Source: Gammaproteobacteria bacterium (GTDB lineage Bacteria > Pseudomonadota > Gammaproteobacteria > Diplorickettsiales > Diplorickettsiaceae). Taken from it: DNA of 64,000 nucleotides. The notes under the pieces are model-generated. The model did not search any database. It had not been told where the DNA came from and saw only the letters and a list, made by a program, of their open reading frames with translations. Shown one piece after another: positions 9,540 through 19,111 of this stretch (the stretch's first letter is position 1; every line of letters starts with the position of its first letter). Made by a program: the position numbers and the translations under genes. The stretch is from assembly GCA_005877695.1 (NCBI GenBank), contig VBOA01000010.1, positions 74,983 through 138,982 on the forward strand. Direction: 5' to 3'.

Positions 9540-10864
9540 TTGATTATTAATTCTCCCCGTAAAGAATTTCTTAATACCTCAATGATGGTAATAGGAACTA
9601 ATTGACCTATTAAGCGTGCATGACCTTTAAAATTAACCACACGGTTATTTTCTGTGCGCCCTTGCAGCTCATCTTTATTTTTTTTAGAAGCGCCTTCAAC
9701 TAATATTTGTTGAACCTTGCCAAGCATTTTTTTACTTAGGGCTTGTCCTTGAAATACTAGGAGATTTTGTAGAATCTGTAAACGTTGTTTTTTTTCAGCA
9801 GGCGTTACATCGTCAGATAGCTCGGCCGCAGGTGTTCCGGGACGACGACTATAAATAAAGCTAAATGAATGATCAAAACCAATGGATTCTACTAACTTAA
9901 GTGTGGCTTGAAAGTCAGCTTCAGTTTCCCCAGGAAATCCAATAATAAAATCTGAAGAGATAGCAATATCGGGTCGAACTTTGCGCAATTTACGAATTTT
10001 AGATTTAAATTCTAATGCGGTGTAACCACGCTTCATAGCGGCTAACACACGATCTGATCCACTTTGCACCGGTAGATGCAAATGATTGGCTAATTTGGGG
10101 ACGTCTGCATACGCTTGAATGAGGCGATCTGAAAACGCTAAGGGGTGAGAAGTGGTAAATCGTATGCGCAAAATATCATCGATTACGGCAATATAGCGAA
10201 TTAAATCGGCTAAATCAGCGGTGCCCCCTTCATGGCGTGGACCTTGGTAATCGTTAACGTTTTGTCCTAATAAAGTAATCTCTCGAACACCTTGTTCAGC
10301 TAATTGTACAATTTCTGCCAGTACATCATCCAAAGGACGACTAATTTCTTCGCCTCGTGTGTAAGGAACGACACAAAAACTACAATATTTGTTACATCCT
10401 TCCATGATGGATACAAATGCACGTGGGCCTTCGGCTCTTGGTGCGGGTAAATGATCAAATTTTTCGATTTCCGGAAAAGAAATATCAACTACAGATCGTT
10501 TTTTTTCTAAGACTTGATTAATCAGATCCGGAAGTCGATGCAATGTCTGAGGACCAAATACGATATCAACAAAAGGGGCTCGTTGAATGATCCCTGCTCC
10601 TTCTTGGCTTGCGACGCAGCCACCGACAGCGATAATGACGTGTGATCGCAACGCTTTAATTTTTCGCCATTGCCCAAGTTGTGAAAAAACTTTTTCTTGG
10701 GCTTTTTCGCGAATAGAACAGGTATTTAATAAGATAACATCCGCTTCGTTAGGATCTTTAGTTAAGACTAAACGATGTGAATCCGCTAAAAGATTATGCA
10801 TGCTCACCGAATCATATTCATTCATTTGGCAGCCATGTGTTTCGATGTAGAGCTTTTCTAACAT
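9536..10864 (-). CDS. miaB: tRNA-2-methylthio-N6-dimethylallyladenosine synthase MiaB
   Basis: MiaB is a radical-SAM methylthiotransferase that adds the 2-methylthio group to i6A37 of tRNAs reading UNN codons. The 442-residue protein shows the full layout: an N-terminal UPF0004 domain whose three cluster-binding Cys lie in [20 protein letters not shown] and VGGCVASQ; the radical-SAM motif [16 protein letters not shown] near residue 155; and a C-terminal TRAM domain over the last 65 residues. The length is typical. It starts 8 bases after gatB stops, so it reads as part of the gatCAB transcript as well as heading the ybeZYX genes. Confidence 0.97.
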   Translation of the reverse strand: MLEKLYIETHGCQMNEYDSVSMHNLLADSHRLVLTKDPNEADVILLNTCSIREKAQEKVFSQLGQWRKIKALRSHVIIAVGGCVASQEGAGIIQRAPFVDIVFGPQTLHRLPDLINQVLEKKRSVVDISFPEIEKFDHLPAPRAEGPRAFVSIMEGCNKYCSFCVVPYTRGEEISRPLDDVLAEIVQLAEQGVREITLLGQNVNDYQGPRHEGGTADLADLIRYIAVIDDILRIRFTTSHPLAFSDRLIQAYADVPKLANHLHLPVQSGSDRVLAAMKRGYTALEFKSKIRKLRKVRPDIAISSDFIIGFPGETEADFQATLKLVESIGFDHSFSFIYSRRPGTPAAELSDDVTPAEKKQRLQILQNLLVFQGQALSKKMLGKVQQILVEGASKKNKDELQGRTENNRVVNFKGHARLIGQLVPITIIEVLRNSLRGELIIN

Positions 10865-10872
10865 AAATTTTT

Positions 10873-12366
10873 TTATTGGTTAAGTTTTTCTTTTAATAAA
10901 TTATTTAATTGTTGCGGGTTTATTTTTCCACCCGAAGCTTTCATGACTTGACCTACAAAAAAACCAAAGAGTTTATCTTTTCCTGATTTATAGTCGGCTA
11001 ATTGTTCAGGATATTTTAGTAAAATCTCATCAATAAGTTTTGAGATGGCGGATTGGTCGGTGACTTGTTGTAGATTTTTTTCTTGAATAATTTCATCACT
11101 GGTTTTTTGGCTAACCCATAATTCTTCAAACACGTCCTTTGCTATGGTGCTAGAAATCGTTTGATCAGCAATTCGTTGTAATAGGCCCGCTAGCCTTTTA
11201 GCATTAATAGGTGATTCAAGAATGGTTAAATTGGATTTATTGAGCGCTGCAGCAAGTTCGCCCATGATCCAATTAGCCGCTAGCTTAGCTGGAATTTTTT
11301 CTTTGACCACTTCTTCATAATAGTCAGCTAATTCACGAGTACTGGTTAGTAAACTTGCATCATAAAGACTGAGCTTATATTCAGATTGAAAACGAGCATG
11401 TCTTTGTTGTGGCAATTCAGGCAAGGTTTGCTTAATTTTTTCTATAAAGTCAGCCGTGATGACGACAGGACATAAATCAGGATCAGTGAAATAACGATAA
11501 TCTTTAGCATCTTCTTTACTACGCATTGGGCGGGTTTCTTGTTTATCGGTATCATATAAACGGGTTTCTTGTTCGACGCTTCCGCCCCTTTCTAAAACGT
11601 CAATTTGACGATCAATTTCATATTGAATCGCTTTTTCAATAAAGCGAAAAGAATTTAAATTTTTAATTTCTACACGTTTTCCCAATTGTTTTTGATGGGT
11701 TTTACGCACTGAGACATTGGCATCGCAACGAAATGAGCCTTCTTGCAAATTACCATCTGAAATATCTAAATAACGTACGAGTGTATGCAGTGTTTTAAGA
11801 TAAACAACTGCTTCTTTGGGCGAAGTTAAGTCGGGTTCTGAAACGATTTCTAATAAAGGTGTTCCAGCACGATTCAAATCAATGCCGCTCATATTTTCAA
11901 ATCCTTCATGCAAGGATTTTCCAGCATCTTCTTCTAAATGAGCGCGAGTAATACGTATCGTTTTTTGTTCTCCATTTTCTAAACTAATCGTCAGATGTCC
12001 TGCTCCGACAATAGGATTTTCATGTTGACTTATTTGATAGCCTTTAGGTAAATCAGGGTAAAAATAATTTTTACGCGCGAAAATAGAATAATGGGGGATA
12101 TTTGCTTGGATGCTTAAACCAAATTTAATCGCCATATTCACTGCTTCTGCATTTAAAACCGGTAGAACCCCAGGTAAAGCTAAATCAACTGCACAGGCCT
12201 GCGTATTGGCTTCAGCGCCATAGGCACTCGCCGCACCTGAAAACAGCTTTGATTGGGTTGATAATTGAACGTGTACTTCAAGTCCTATAACGGATTCCCA
12301 AGTATCAGCCTTATCAGAGGGTTGGAGCTGATTAGGTAGTGATTTTTTAGATATAGCCGAGGTCAT
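10873..12366 (-). CDS. gatB: Asp/Glu-tRNA amidotransferase subunit B
   Basis: GatB is the kinase and tRNA-binding subunit of the GatCAB complex, which converts Glu-tRNAGln and/or Asp-tRNAAsn to the amide forms. The 497-residue protein carries [16 protein letters not shown] near residue 30 and the family signature [18 protein letters not shown] near 100, and ends in the helical YqeY-like tail domain that contacts tRNA. Length exceeds the usual 475 by a short polar N-terminal extension ([13 protein letters not shown]). The gene overlaps gatA by four bases (ATGA). Confidence 0.97.
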   Translation of the reverse strand: MTSAISKKSLPNQLQPSDKADTWESVIGLEVHVQLSTQSKLFSGAASAYGAEANTQACAVDLALPGVLPVLNAEAVNMAIKFGLSIQANIPHYSIFARKNYFYPDLPKGYQISQHENPIVGAGHLTISLENGEQKTIRITRAHLEEDAGKSLHEGFENMSGIDLNRAGTPLLEIVSEPDLTSPKEAVVYLKTLHTLVRYLDISDGNLQEGSFRCDANVSVRKTHQKQLGKRVEIKNLNSFRFIEKAIQYEIDRQIDVLERGGSVEQETRLYDTDKQETRPMRSKEDAKDYRYFTDPDLCPVVITADFIEKIKQTLPELPQQRHARFQSEYKLSLYDASLLTSTRELADYYEEVVKEKIPAKLAANWIMGELAAALNKSNLTILESPINAKRLAGLLQRIADQTISSTIAKDVFEELWVSQKTSDEIIQEKNLQQVTDQSAISKLIDEILLKYPEQLADYKSGKDKLFGFFVGQVMKASGGKINPQQLNNLLKEKLNQ

Positions 12367-13820
12367 AGGTTGAAATTCTCCGGTACTTTTTTATGCCAAT
12401 CGGTTTCTTGTTGATAACGATGTGCAGTATTCAATAATTTCGCTTCTGTAAAAGGACTGCCAATCAGTTGCATCCCTAAGGGAAGACCATCAATAAATCC
12501 CGCTGGAATTGAAATAGCGGGCAGGCCTGCTAAATTGATAGCGATGGTGTAAATATCCGATAAATACATACTTACCGGGTCGTTAACTTTTTCACCCAGT
12601 TTGAAGGCAGTCGTGGGTGTGGTAGGTCCTAGAAGGACATCAACTTGCTGAAAGGCTTCTTTAAATTCTTGGATTAAGAGACCACGAATTTTTTGTGCTT
12701 TAGCATAATAAGCATCATAAGAACCTGCAGATAAAACATAGGTGCCCATCAACAGCCGACGTTTTACTTCATTACCAAATCCTTCGCCGCGCGTTCTCTC
12801 ATATAAATCCTTTAAATCAGTAGGATTATTGCAACGATAACCATAACGTACGCCATCATAGCGGGCTAAATTGGAGGAACACTCGGCTGAGGCAATGATA
12901 TAATACAGCGGAATAACTAAATGGCAGTTGGGTAAACTCACGCTGCTAATTTTTGCACCTAAATTTTCGTAAAGCTTAATAGCTGCTTGAATAGTTGCAG
13001 CGACTTTTGGATCAAGGTCTTCGGAAAAATATTCTTTGGGTAATCCAATTTTTAAGCCTTCGAGTGAATCATTCAATGTCGACAGATAGTTAGGAACGGC
13101 TCGATCAATGCTTGTCGAATCTTTATCATCAAAACTCGCCATAGCATTCATTAAAAGGGCAGCATCTTCTGCAGTTTGTGTCATTGGACCGGCTTGATCT
13201 AAGCTAGAAGCGAAAGCAATAAGACCATAGCGGGAAATGCGACCATAAGTGGGTTTAAGCCCGGTAAGATTGCACAATGCGGCAGGTTGCCTTATAGAGC
13301 CACCGGTGTCTGTGCCCGTTGCAGCGGGCGTTAATCGTGCAGCAACCGCCGCACTAGAGCCACCGGAAGAGCCGCCTGGGACACGGGAGATATCCCAAGG
13401 ATTTTTTACTGCCCCATAAAAACTATTTTCATTCGATGACCCCATCGCAAATTCATCCATATTGGTTTTACCCAATAGCACTGTCCCCGCTTGGTTCAAT
13501 CGAGTCACTAATGTTGCGTCGTAGGGAGCTATAAAATTATCTAACATTTTCGAAGCACAGCTGGTTTTAATCCCCGCAGTACAAAAAATATCTTTATGAG
13601 CGAAAGGAATACCCGTCAATGGTCCAGCGCTGCCTTTTTGGTATTGTAAATCAGCTTGTTTGGCTTGTTCTAATGCAAGCGTTGGCGTGACCGTAATAAA
13701 GCTATTCAAGATTTTATCAAACTTATCGATACGCGCTAAAAAAAGTTGTGTTAATTCTGTACTCGATACTTTTTTTGCTCGAAGCGCGTTAGATAACTCA
13801 GTGATCGTGTAGTTATGCAT
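12363..13820 (-). CDS. gatA: Asp/Glu-tRNA amidotransferase subunit A
   Basis: GatA is the glutaminase/amidase subunit of GatCAB, which releases ammonia from Gln for transamidation. The amidase-signature elements are all visible in the 485 residues: the catalytic Lys in PFAHKDIFC near residue 76, the Gly/Ser-rich signature [15 protein letters not shown] near 150, and the Ser nucleophile region [15 protein letters not shown] near 170. Full-length. It lies between gatC (18-base gap) and gatB (four-base overlap). A complete GatCAB suggests that this genome lacks GlnRS or AsnRS, which could be checked elsewhere in the genome. Confidence 0.97.
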   Translation of the reverse strand: MHNYTITELSNALRAKKVSSTELTQLFLARIDKFDKILNSFITVTPTLALEQAKQADLQYQKGSAGPLTGIPFAHKDIFCTAGIKTSCASKMLDNFIAPYDATLVTRLNQAGTVLLGKTNMDEFAMGSSNENSFYGAVKNPWDISRVPGGSSGGSSAAVAARLTPAATGTDTGGSIRQPAALCNLTGLKPTYGRISRYGLIAFASSLDQAGPMTQTAEDAALLMNAMASFDDKDSTSIDRAVPNYLSTLNDSLEGLKIGLPKEYFSEDLDPKVAATIQAAIKLYENLGAKISSVSLPNCHLVIPLYYIIASAECSSNLARYDGVRYGYRCNNPTDLKDLYERTRGEGFGNEVKRRLLMGTYVLSAGSYDAYYAKAQKIRGLLIQEFKEAFQQVDVLLGPTTPTTAFKLGEKVNDPVSMYLSDIYTIAINLAGLPAISIPAGFIDGLPLGMQLIGSPFTEAKLLNTAHRYQQETDWHKKVPENFNL

Positions 13821-13838
13821 AGTTATTAATCTCTAAAG

Positions 13839-14123
13839 TTATTCTAAAACAAGGGGAACACAATAAAGCCCTGCTTCAGTGTGCTTTGTTAGTTTCTGAA
13901 AATCTCCCCTATGAACAATTTCTGTGATTTTATCTGGACGCAAGCGTTGTGTGATGCCAAAAGGGTGGGCGACGGGTTGTACGGAGGTCGTATCTACCAC
14001 CTCCATTTGTCCCGCTAAATCAAGTATGCTTTGTAAACTTTTTAAATAATGGTCTATTTGCTTCTCATCTATTGCTATTTTGGCTAGATCGGCAAATTTA
14101 ATAACATCTTCGTGTGTCACCAT
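13839..14123 (-). CDS. gatC: Asp/Glu-tRNA amidotransferase subunit C
   Basis: This 94-residue subunit wraps between GatA and GatB and stabilises the complex. The recognisable pattern is an N-terminal helix with VIKFADLAKIAID, a second helix LQSILDLAGQMEVVDT, and the proline-containing tail SVQPVAHPFG then LRPDKITE typical of GatC. It is the first gene of the minus-strand block. A GGAG ribosome binding site lies 11 bases upstream of the ATG and a well-formed promoter sits about 45 bases further upstream. Confidence 0.94.
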   Translation of the reverse strand: MVTHEDVIKFADLAKIAIDEKQIDHYLKSLQSILDLAGQMEVVDTTSVQPVAHPFGITQRLRPDKITEIVHRGDFQKLTKHTEAGLYCVPLVLE

Positions 14124-14164
14124 AATGAGTGAAACTCCAAATCGAGTACAGTAAAAAGCCCGGT

Positions 14165-14193
14165 ATTATACCTATTACGCTTCGATTTGCGAA
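14165..14193 (-). promoter_or_regulatory. Promoter of the gatCAB-miaB-ybeZYX-gabD block
   Basis: On the minus strand a TTCGCA -35 (14188-14193) is followed after exactly 17 bases by a perfect TATAAT -10 (14165-14170), embedded in GGTATAATACC. A small hairpin, CGATT and AATCG around TGCG, covers the -35 and could be an operator. No other promoter is evident inside the tightly spaced eight-gene block. Confidence 0.6.
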
Positions 14194-14279
14194 TCGTAAA
14201 TCTAAAGACAGAGTGATTCGTATTTCTGCGGCTGTTATTTTTCCTATCTATGGGGTTGCTTGCATAGAATCTTCTAGAT

Positions 14280-14309
14280 TTGCTAAAGTGCGTAGGCACA
14301 CACTATATT
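14280..14309 (+). promoter_or_regulatory. Possible promoter of mreBCD
   Basis: TTGCTA (14280-14285) and TATATT (14304-14309) are separated by 18 bases and lie 36 bases ahead of the mreB ATG. The spacing is acceptable and the hexamers are moderate matches. It points away from the gatC promoter, making this a divergent control region of about 220 bases. Confidence 0.4.
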
Positions 14310-14333
14310 GTGTAGGTAAACGCTCATAGGTAG

Positions 14334-15386
<1,053 letters not shown>

Positions 15387-15398
15387 CAGGTAAGCACT

Positions 15399-16277
15399 AT
15401 TAAACTATTATTTAACCGTGGAAAAACCTCTTTAGGCTTAAGAGTTGTTTTTTTTATCCTTTTATCTCTATTACTTATTTTTTTAGATTACCATCATTAT
15501 TTACCTTCGCTACGTCGAGTATTGAATAACGTCGTAGCCCCTTTGCAGTATATGGTAGATGCGCCAGTGCAACTATTTCATAATATAAGGGGCAATTTTG
15601 TAACACGCCAAAAATTACAATCTGAAAATGCAGCACTCAGTACACAACAAGTATTATTACAAGCTAAATTACAACGCTATGCGGCTTTAGAAAGTGAAAA
15701 TAGACAATTAAATCAATTATTAGCAGCCACTGAACATTTAAAAAAACAACATTTTCGTTTGGCACGACTCTTATTGGTTAATGCTGATCCTTTACTGAAT
15801 GAAGTAATAGTCGATAAAGGACAATCGGATGGTGTTAAAGTAGGTCAACCCGTATTAGATGCCAATGGTGTGATGGGTCAAGTTGTCAGCATTTATTTTT
15901 TAAGCAGTCGCGTGCTATTACTCACCGATTTTCGCAGTGCGATTCCTGTGCAAGATGTGCGTAGCGATGCACGCGGTATTTTAGTGGGTCGAGGACGACT
16001 CGCGAAACTTTTATTAAAAGATACGCCTGGAACAGTGGATATTAAAGTCAACGATCTGTTAGTCACCTCAGGTTTAGGCGGGCGTTATCCAGCAGGTTAT
16101 CCTGTGGGTATCGTCAGCGTTGTTAACACGAATGTAGCCGCACAATTTGCGAGTATACAGGTTGATCCGAGTGCGCAATTAAATAGAAATCGACCGGTAT
16201 TATTAATTTCATCGGCCGATGTCTCGTCTGAAATTAATTCAAAAACTAAAATTCCTACACGCGCGATTAAAAAATAG
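15399..16277 (+). CDS. mreC: Rod-shape determining protein MreC, probable ATT start
   Basis: MreC is a bitopic inner-membrane protein of the elongasome, linking MreB to PBP2. The first conventional start codon in frame is a TTG at 15522, which would remove the essential N-terminal membrane anchor. The frame is open back to the mreB stop and encodes a typical MreC N-terminus: KLLFNRGKTSLGLR, then the membrane segment VVFFILLSLLLIFLDYHHY. The only codon that fits the expected beginning and an upstream CAGGTAAG ribosome binding site is ATT at 15399. A coiled coil (about residues 65-110) and the periplasmic beta domain follow. The length is then 292 residues. The identity is firm; the ATT start is inferred. 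Confidence 0.9.
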   Translation: MKLLFNRGKTSLGLRVVFFILLSLLLIFLDYHHYLPSLRRVLNNVVAPLQYMVDAPVQLFHNIRGNFVTRQKLQSENAALSTQQVLLQAKLQRYAALESENRQLNQLLAATEHLKKQHFRLARLLLVNADPLLNEVIVDKGQSDGVKVGQPVLDANGVMGQVVSIYFLSSRVLLLTDFRSAIPVQDVRSDARGILVGRGRLAKLLLKDTPGTVDIKVNDLLVTSGLGGRYPAGYPVGIVSVVNTNVAAQFASIQVDPSAQLNRNRPVLLISSADVSSEINSKTKIPTRAIKK

Positions 16278-16286
16278 GATAGCAGA

Positions 16287-16772
16287 ATGAAACCACTTTA
16301 TTTTTCTACCTTATTGCTCATAGCGATTAGCTTTTTTGCAGCGATTATACTTAATATCATTCCATTACCTCCCGCATTGACATTATTTTTTCCTTTATGG
16401 CTCCCCTTAGTTTTAATTTACTGGATTATGGTATTGCCAGAACATATTCATTTTACTTTAGCCTGGATACTCGGGTTATTTATCGATGTGTTATATGGCA
16501 ACTATTTAGGTGAGCATAGTTTAGCTTTATGTGTGGTCGCTTATTTGGCTTACCGTTTCCATCTGCAATTTCGCATGTTTCCTTTGCCACAACAAATACT
16601 ATTTATTTTTGTCATGCTGATGATCTATCAAGTTGTACTGATTTTAATACAGACCTGGCTGGGATTCCCCATTGATTTTCGTTGGGCTTGGATTCCCTTA
16701 TTAGTGAGTGCTTTAGTTTGGCCATTAATGGGCAGCATTTTGCGAATAAATCCTTTGGATAGAAGACATTAA
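16287..16772 (+). CDS. mreD: Rod-shape determining protein MreD
   Basis: This 161-residue, very hydrophobic inner-membrane protein has about five or six transmembrane helices and is the third elongasome component in mreBCD. The length matches E. coli (162). Family features are the PLPPALTLFFPLWLPLVLIY block and the GLFIDVLYGNYLGEHSLAL segment, in which the conserved Asp and Gly residues fall. It starts 9 bases after mreC and is surely cotranscribed. No rodA or pbpA follows. Confidence 0.95.
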   Translation: MKPLYFSTLLLIAISFFAAIILNIIPLPPALTLFFPLWLPLVLIYWIMVLPEHIHFTLAWILGLFIDVLYGNYLGEHSLALCVVAYLAYRFHLQFRMFPLPQQILFIFVMLMIYQVVLILIQTWLGFPIDFRWAWIPLLVSALVWPLMGSILRINPLDRRH

Positions 16773-16843
16773 TTTTTTATTTATATTAAGAAAAATATTT
16801 TGTAAACTGTTATTTGAACAAAGTAAAATAAATTGAGATTAGT

Positions 16844-17980
16844 ATGAAAGAAAAATTTATATCTGCAGACAAACAAAATTTTGATAGACGTCAGCGATTT
16901 ATCATTTTGCATTACACTGTTTCAGATGAAAAAGATTCTATAGAGACATTAACGCGTGGAGGTGTGGGGGCGCACTTTTTAGTTCCAAAACAAGTTTTTA
17001 AAGATCGAGATGAAACCTATGATTATTATCAATTTTTAGACATAGAAGATCGGGCTTGGCATGCAGGTATAAGCAATTTTGGTGGTAGAAATGGCTTAAA
17101 TGATACTTCAGTTGGTATAGAAATCGTTAACTATGGTTATGGTTTAAAACAGGATTCAGGAGAAGTATTATTTACTTACCAGGTTGAAAATCAACTTAAA
17201 GAATATATCATTGAAACTTTAAAAAAAGAAGATGAATCCTTATATCAACTTTTAGACAGCGAAAAACTATTAACTGCCTTTTTAGCAGATATGCAGCGTA
17301 GTTTAGTTCCTCCCGCCGATCGCAACACCTATAAAGAAAAAGTGTCTTCTGAACTTATAAAAAAATATAAGCAATTAACACGAGAATGGAGAATAGAAAA
17401 TGATCCTTTTCTTAATGTTACTCAAAAGGATCTTTACTCACTAGAGCAACAGGGTAAACTTAGTTGGGATGAGTATACTGAACATCAAATTGATACCTTG
17501 GCTAATCTTATTAAAAATATTCAAGAACAATTAACCATTATGGATGAAAAAAGTGGGGAGGTGTATTACCAAATATCGCCCCAATTCATAATAGGTCATG
17601 TCGATATTGCACCGGGTAGAAAAACTGATCCGGGTCCGCTTTTATGGAAAAAATTAGCCGACCGAGGTATAGGGGCATGGCCGGATGAACAGCGGGTAGC
17701 AACAATAGAAAAAGCAATTCATATTGGTCGAGGGATTGATTACAAATGGATACAAGATAACCTCCGATTGTATGGTTATAATATCGAATCAACGGGACAA
17801 TTTGATGAGCAGACTCGAGATGTGATAAGAGCTTTTCAAATCCATTTTGAACCTGAAGGCTATTCAGGTGAACCGAGTGTGAAAACGATTAGTCTTTTAG
17901 AAGCTTTAATTAAAAAATATTATCCAAATCAGCACTCTGATTATCCGCGCATTTTTAAACCGACCGGTAAAAAAAAATAA
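16844..17980 (+). CDS. N-acetylmuramoyl-L-alanine amidase (Amidase_2) with C-terminal peptidoglycan-binding domain, no signal peptide
   Basis: The enzyme family cleaves the MurNAc-L-Ala bond of peptidoglycan or of anhydro-muropeptides. Zinc-ligand regions are ILHYTVS near residue 22 and IIGHVDIAPGRKTDPG near 250, with AWHAG and NDTSVGIEIVN between, as in AmiD/AmpD enzymes. A PG_binding_1 repeat follows (WIQDNLRLYGYNIESTGQFD). The 378-residue protein is longer than AmiD because of a helical, charged insertion covering roughly residues 110-235. No signal peptide or lipobox precedes the domain, unlike AmiD, so it may act in cytosolic muropeptide recycling or be exported by another route. It is separated from mreD by 71 bases. 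Confidence 0.88.
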   Translation: MKEKFISADKQNFDRRQRFIILHYTVSDEKDSIETLTRGGVGAHFLVPKQVFKDRDETYDYYQFLDIEDRAWHAGISNFGGRNGLNDTSVGIEIVNYGYGLKQDSGEVLFTYQVENQLKEYIIETLKKEDESLYQLLDSEKLLTAFLADMQRSLVPPADRNTYKEKVSSELIKKYKQLTREWRIENDPFLNVTQKDLYSLEQQGKLSWDEYTEHQIDTLANLIKNIQEQLTIMDEKSGEVYYQISPQFIIGHVDIAPGRKTDPGPLLWKKLADRGIGAWPDEQRVATIEKAIHIGRGIDYKWIQDNLRLYGYNIESTGQFDEQTRDVIRAFQIHFEPEGYSGEPSVKTISLLEALIKKYYPNQHSDYPRIFKPTGKKK

Positions 17981-18069
17981 TTTCATAAGAGAAGTTTGAG
18001 TAAATATAATTAACCCAGCAAATACATTTAATTGTTGTGTAATTAGTTAACAATTCTTATTTTTATTTA

Positions 18070-18105
18070 CAATGCTGACCCTATTTAATGGTCAACATTG
18101 TTTCT
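18070..18105 (+). terminator. Possible terminator after the amidase gene
   Basis: An 11-bp stem with one mismatch (CAATGCTGACC and GGTCAACATTG, 18070-18100) has a nine-base loop and is followed by TTTCTTT. It lies 90 bases past the amidase stop. The stem is not GC-rich and the T-run is interrupted, so this is a moderate call. Confidence 0.45.
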
Positions 18106-18187
18106 TTCAGTATCTATTTTTGTTTTAAGTAAAACCTTGGATTAATTACTTTTTCTGTTTATTACTTTGCTTATCAGTGTGTAACTA

Positions 18188-18362
18188 ATTGTATAAGCTG
18201 TGAAAAAGCCCTTGAAAACTTGTGGATAATGCAATCTTTTGCTAAAGTTATTATACGTAATTGTATAAAATAACGTAAGTAAAATGCATAACACTATATA
18301 TAGTTATTATAAAAAAAAATACTACTATATTTAGTAAGACTGATTTTTGTAACTTATGCATC
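18188..18362. other. AT-rich gap with one perfect DnaA box and near-match boxes
   Basis: The gene-free stretch 17981-18543 contains TGTGGATAA at 18221-18229, the exact complement of the strong DnaA box TTATCCACA. Around it lie the 9-mer ATTGTATAA twice (18188-18196 and 18260-18268; complement TTATACAAT), TTATACGTA (18251-18259), AATGCATAA (18283-18291) and TTATGCATC (18354-18362). Each of these matches the TTATNCACA consensus at seven positions. The flanking DNA is extremely AT-rich. It may be a DnaA-titrating or DnaA-regulated site. The rest of the gap shows nothing else besides a 7-bp inverted repeat at 18030-18055. Confidence 0.4.
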
Positions 18363-18543
18363 AAAAATTCTTAGAAAAATGGATGTTCCAACGATCTCAA
18401 CAATAAAAGCCTAATTTAAGCAAGTAGTAAGAGCTATTAAAAGCCTGAGTAGATTGAGTTCTAGGTTGCTTAATTTCAATAACCACATATCTAAAGTCAA
18501 ATATTTATCAGCAATCTAAAGAAAATGGTTCCAAGGGGGATAT

Positions 18544-18798
18544 ATGTTTAGTAAAAAAGCAAGTAATAAGCGTAGCTTATTAAGTTATTCAGGAAATGCT
18601 GCATTTAAAAAATGTATTGCACCAAAAATAGCGGCTCATATTGAAAGACCTATTAATGTTTGTTTGAGCGGCGAAGATGCTAATTTAAATAAGTGGCTAT
18701 TGGAAAACCTAAGCACCATATTGCCGATACATATCACTTTAGCAACAGGTCGGTCTTCAGCACAGAGAATGGCAAAACCTTATCCTAAAAAGGCTTGA
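18544..18798 (+). CDS. Small unknown basic protein
   Basis: This 84-residue protein is not recognised. It is basic (many Lys and Arg at both ends), has no signal peptide or membrane segment, and contains a central PINVCLSGEDANLNKWLLENL stretch. A strong AAGGGGGA ribosome binding site precedes the ATG by a few bases, good evidence that it is translated. It is followed after one base by the next small gene, so the two form a coupled pair. Nothing identifies it as toxin, antitoxin or phage gene. Confidence 0.6.
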   Translation: MFSKKASNKRSLLSYSGNAAFKKCIAPKIAAHIERPINVCLSGEDANLNKWLLENLSTILPIHITLATGRSSAQRMAKPYPKKA

Positions 18799-18799
18799 T

Positions 18800-19009
18800 A
18801 TGAGTAAAGTAAAGATTATATTATCTGATGGTACTGAGTTTGAACATGATTTTGGTTGCAATAACCATTATGCAGAAATGTTTCAAATTATTCGTGAAAT
18901 TATTGGTATTGATTCTCGAGTGAAGTGGTTTAAAGATTTAAAAGATGAATTTTATAATATACAATGCTTCGGCGATGTAAAAGTTGATATTTCTAAAAAT
19001 AATCTTTAA
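18800..19009 (+). CDS. Small unknown protein, second of a coupled pair
   Basis: This 69-residue acidic protein (MSKVKIILSDGTEFEHDFG) is not recognised. The N-terminus looks like a beta-hairpin, followed by a helix (YAEMFQIIREIIGID) and a further beta-rich end (NIQCFGDVKVDIS), a compact globular pattern. Its ATG begins one base after the stop of the 84-residue gene, so translation is likely coupled. The basic/acidic pairing of two tiny adjacent proteins suggests they may interact, but this is only inference. Confidence 0.6.
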   Translation: MSKVKIILSDGTEFEHDFGCNNHYAEMFQIIREIIGIDSRVKWFKDLKDEFYNIQCFGDVKVDISKNNL

Positions 19010-19111
19010 AAAAGAACTTCATGACAAATGATGTTTTGATAATCGCACCTCTAGTTTCAAAATGATAGCTTAGCCATCTGGATATAAGGCTGAAAAAAAT
19101 TTTAAAGGGAT

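Noticed and set aside
18001..18540. Calling this gap the chromosomal origin
   Set aside because: Only one perfect DnaA box is present, and none of the usual origin neighbours (dnaA, dnaN, gidA, rpmH) is near; skew cannot be judged from one window.
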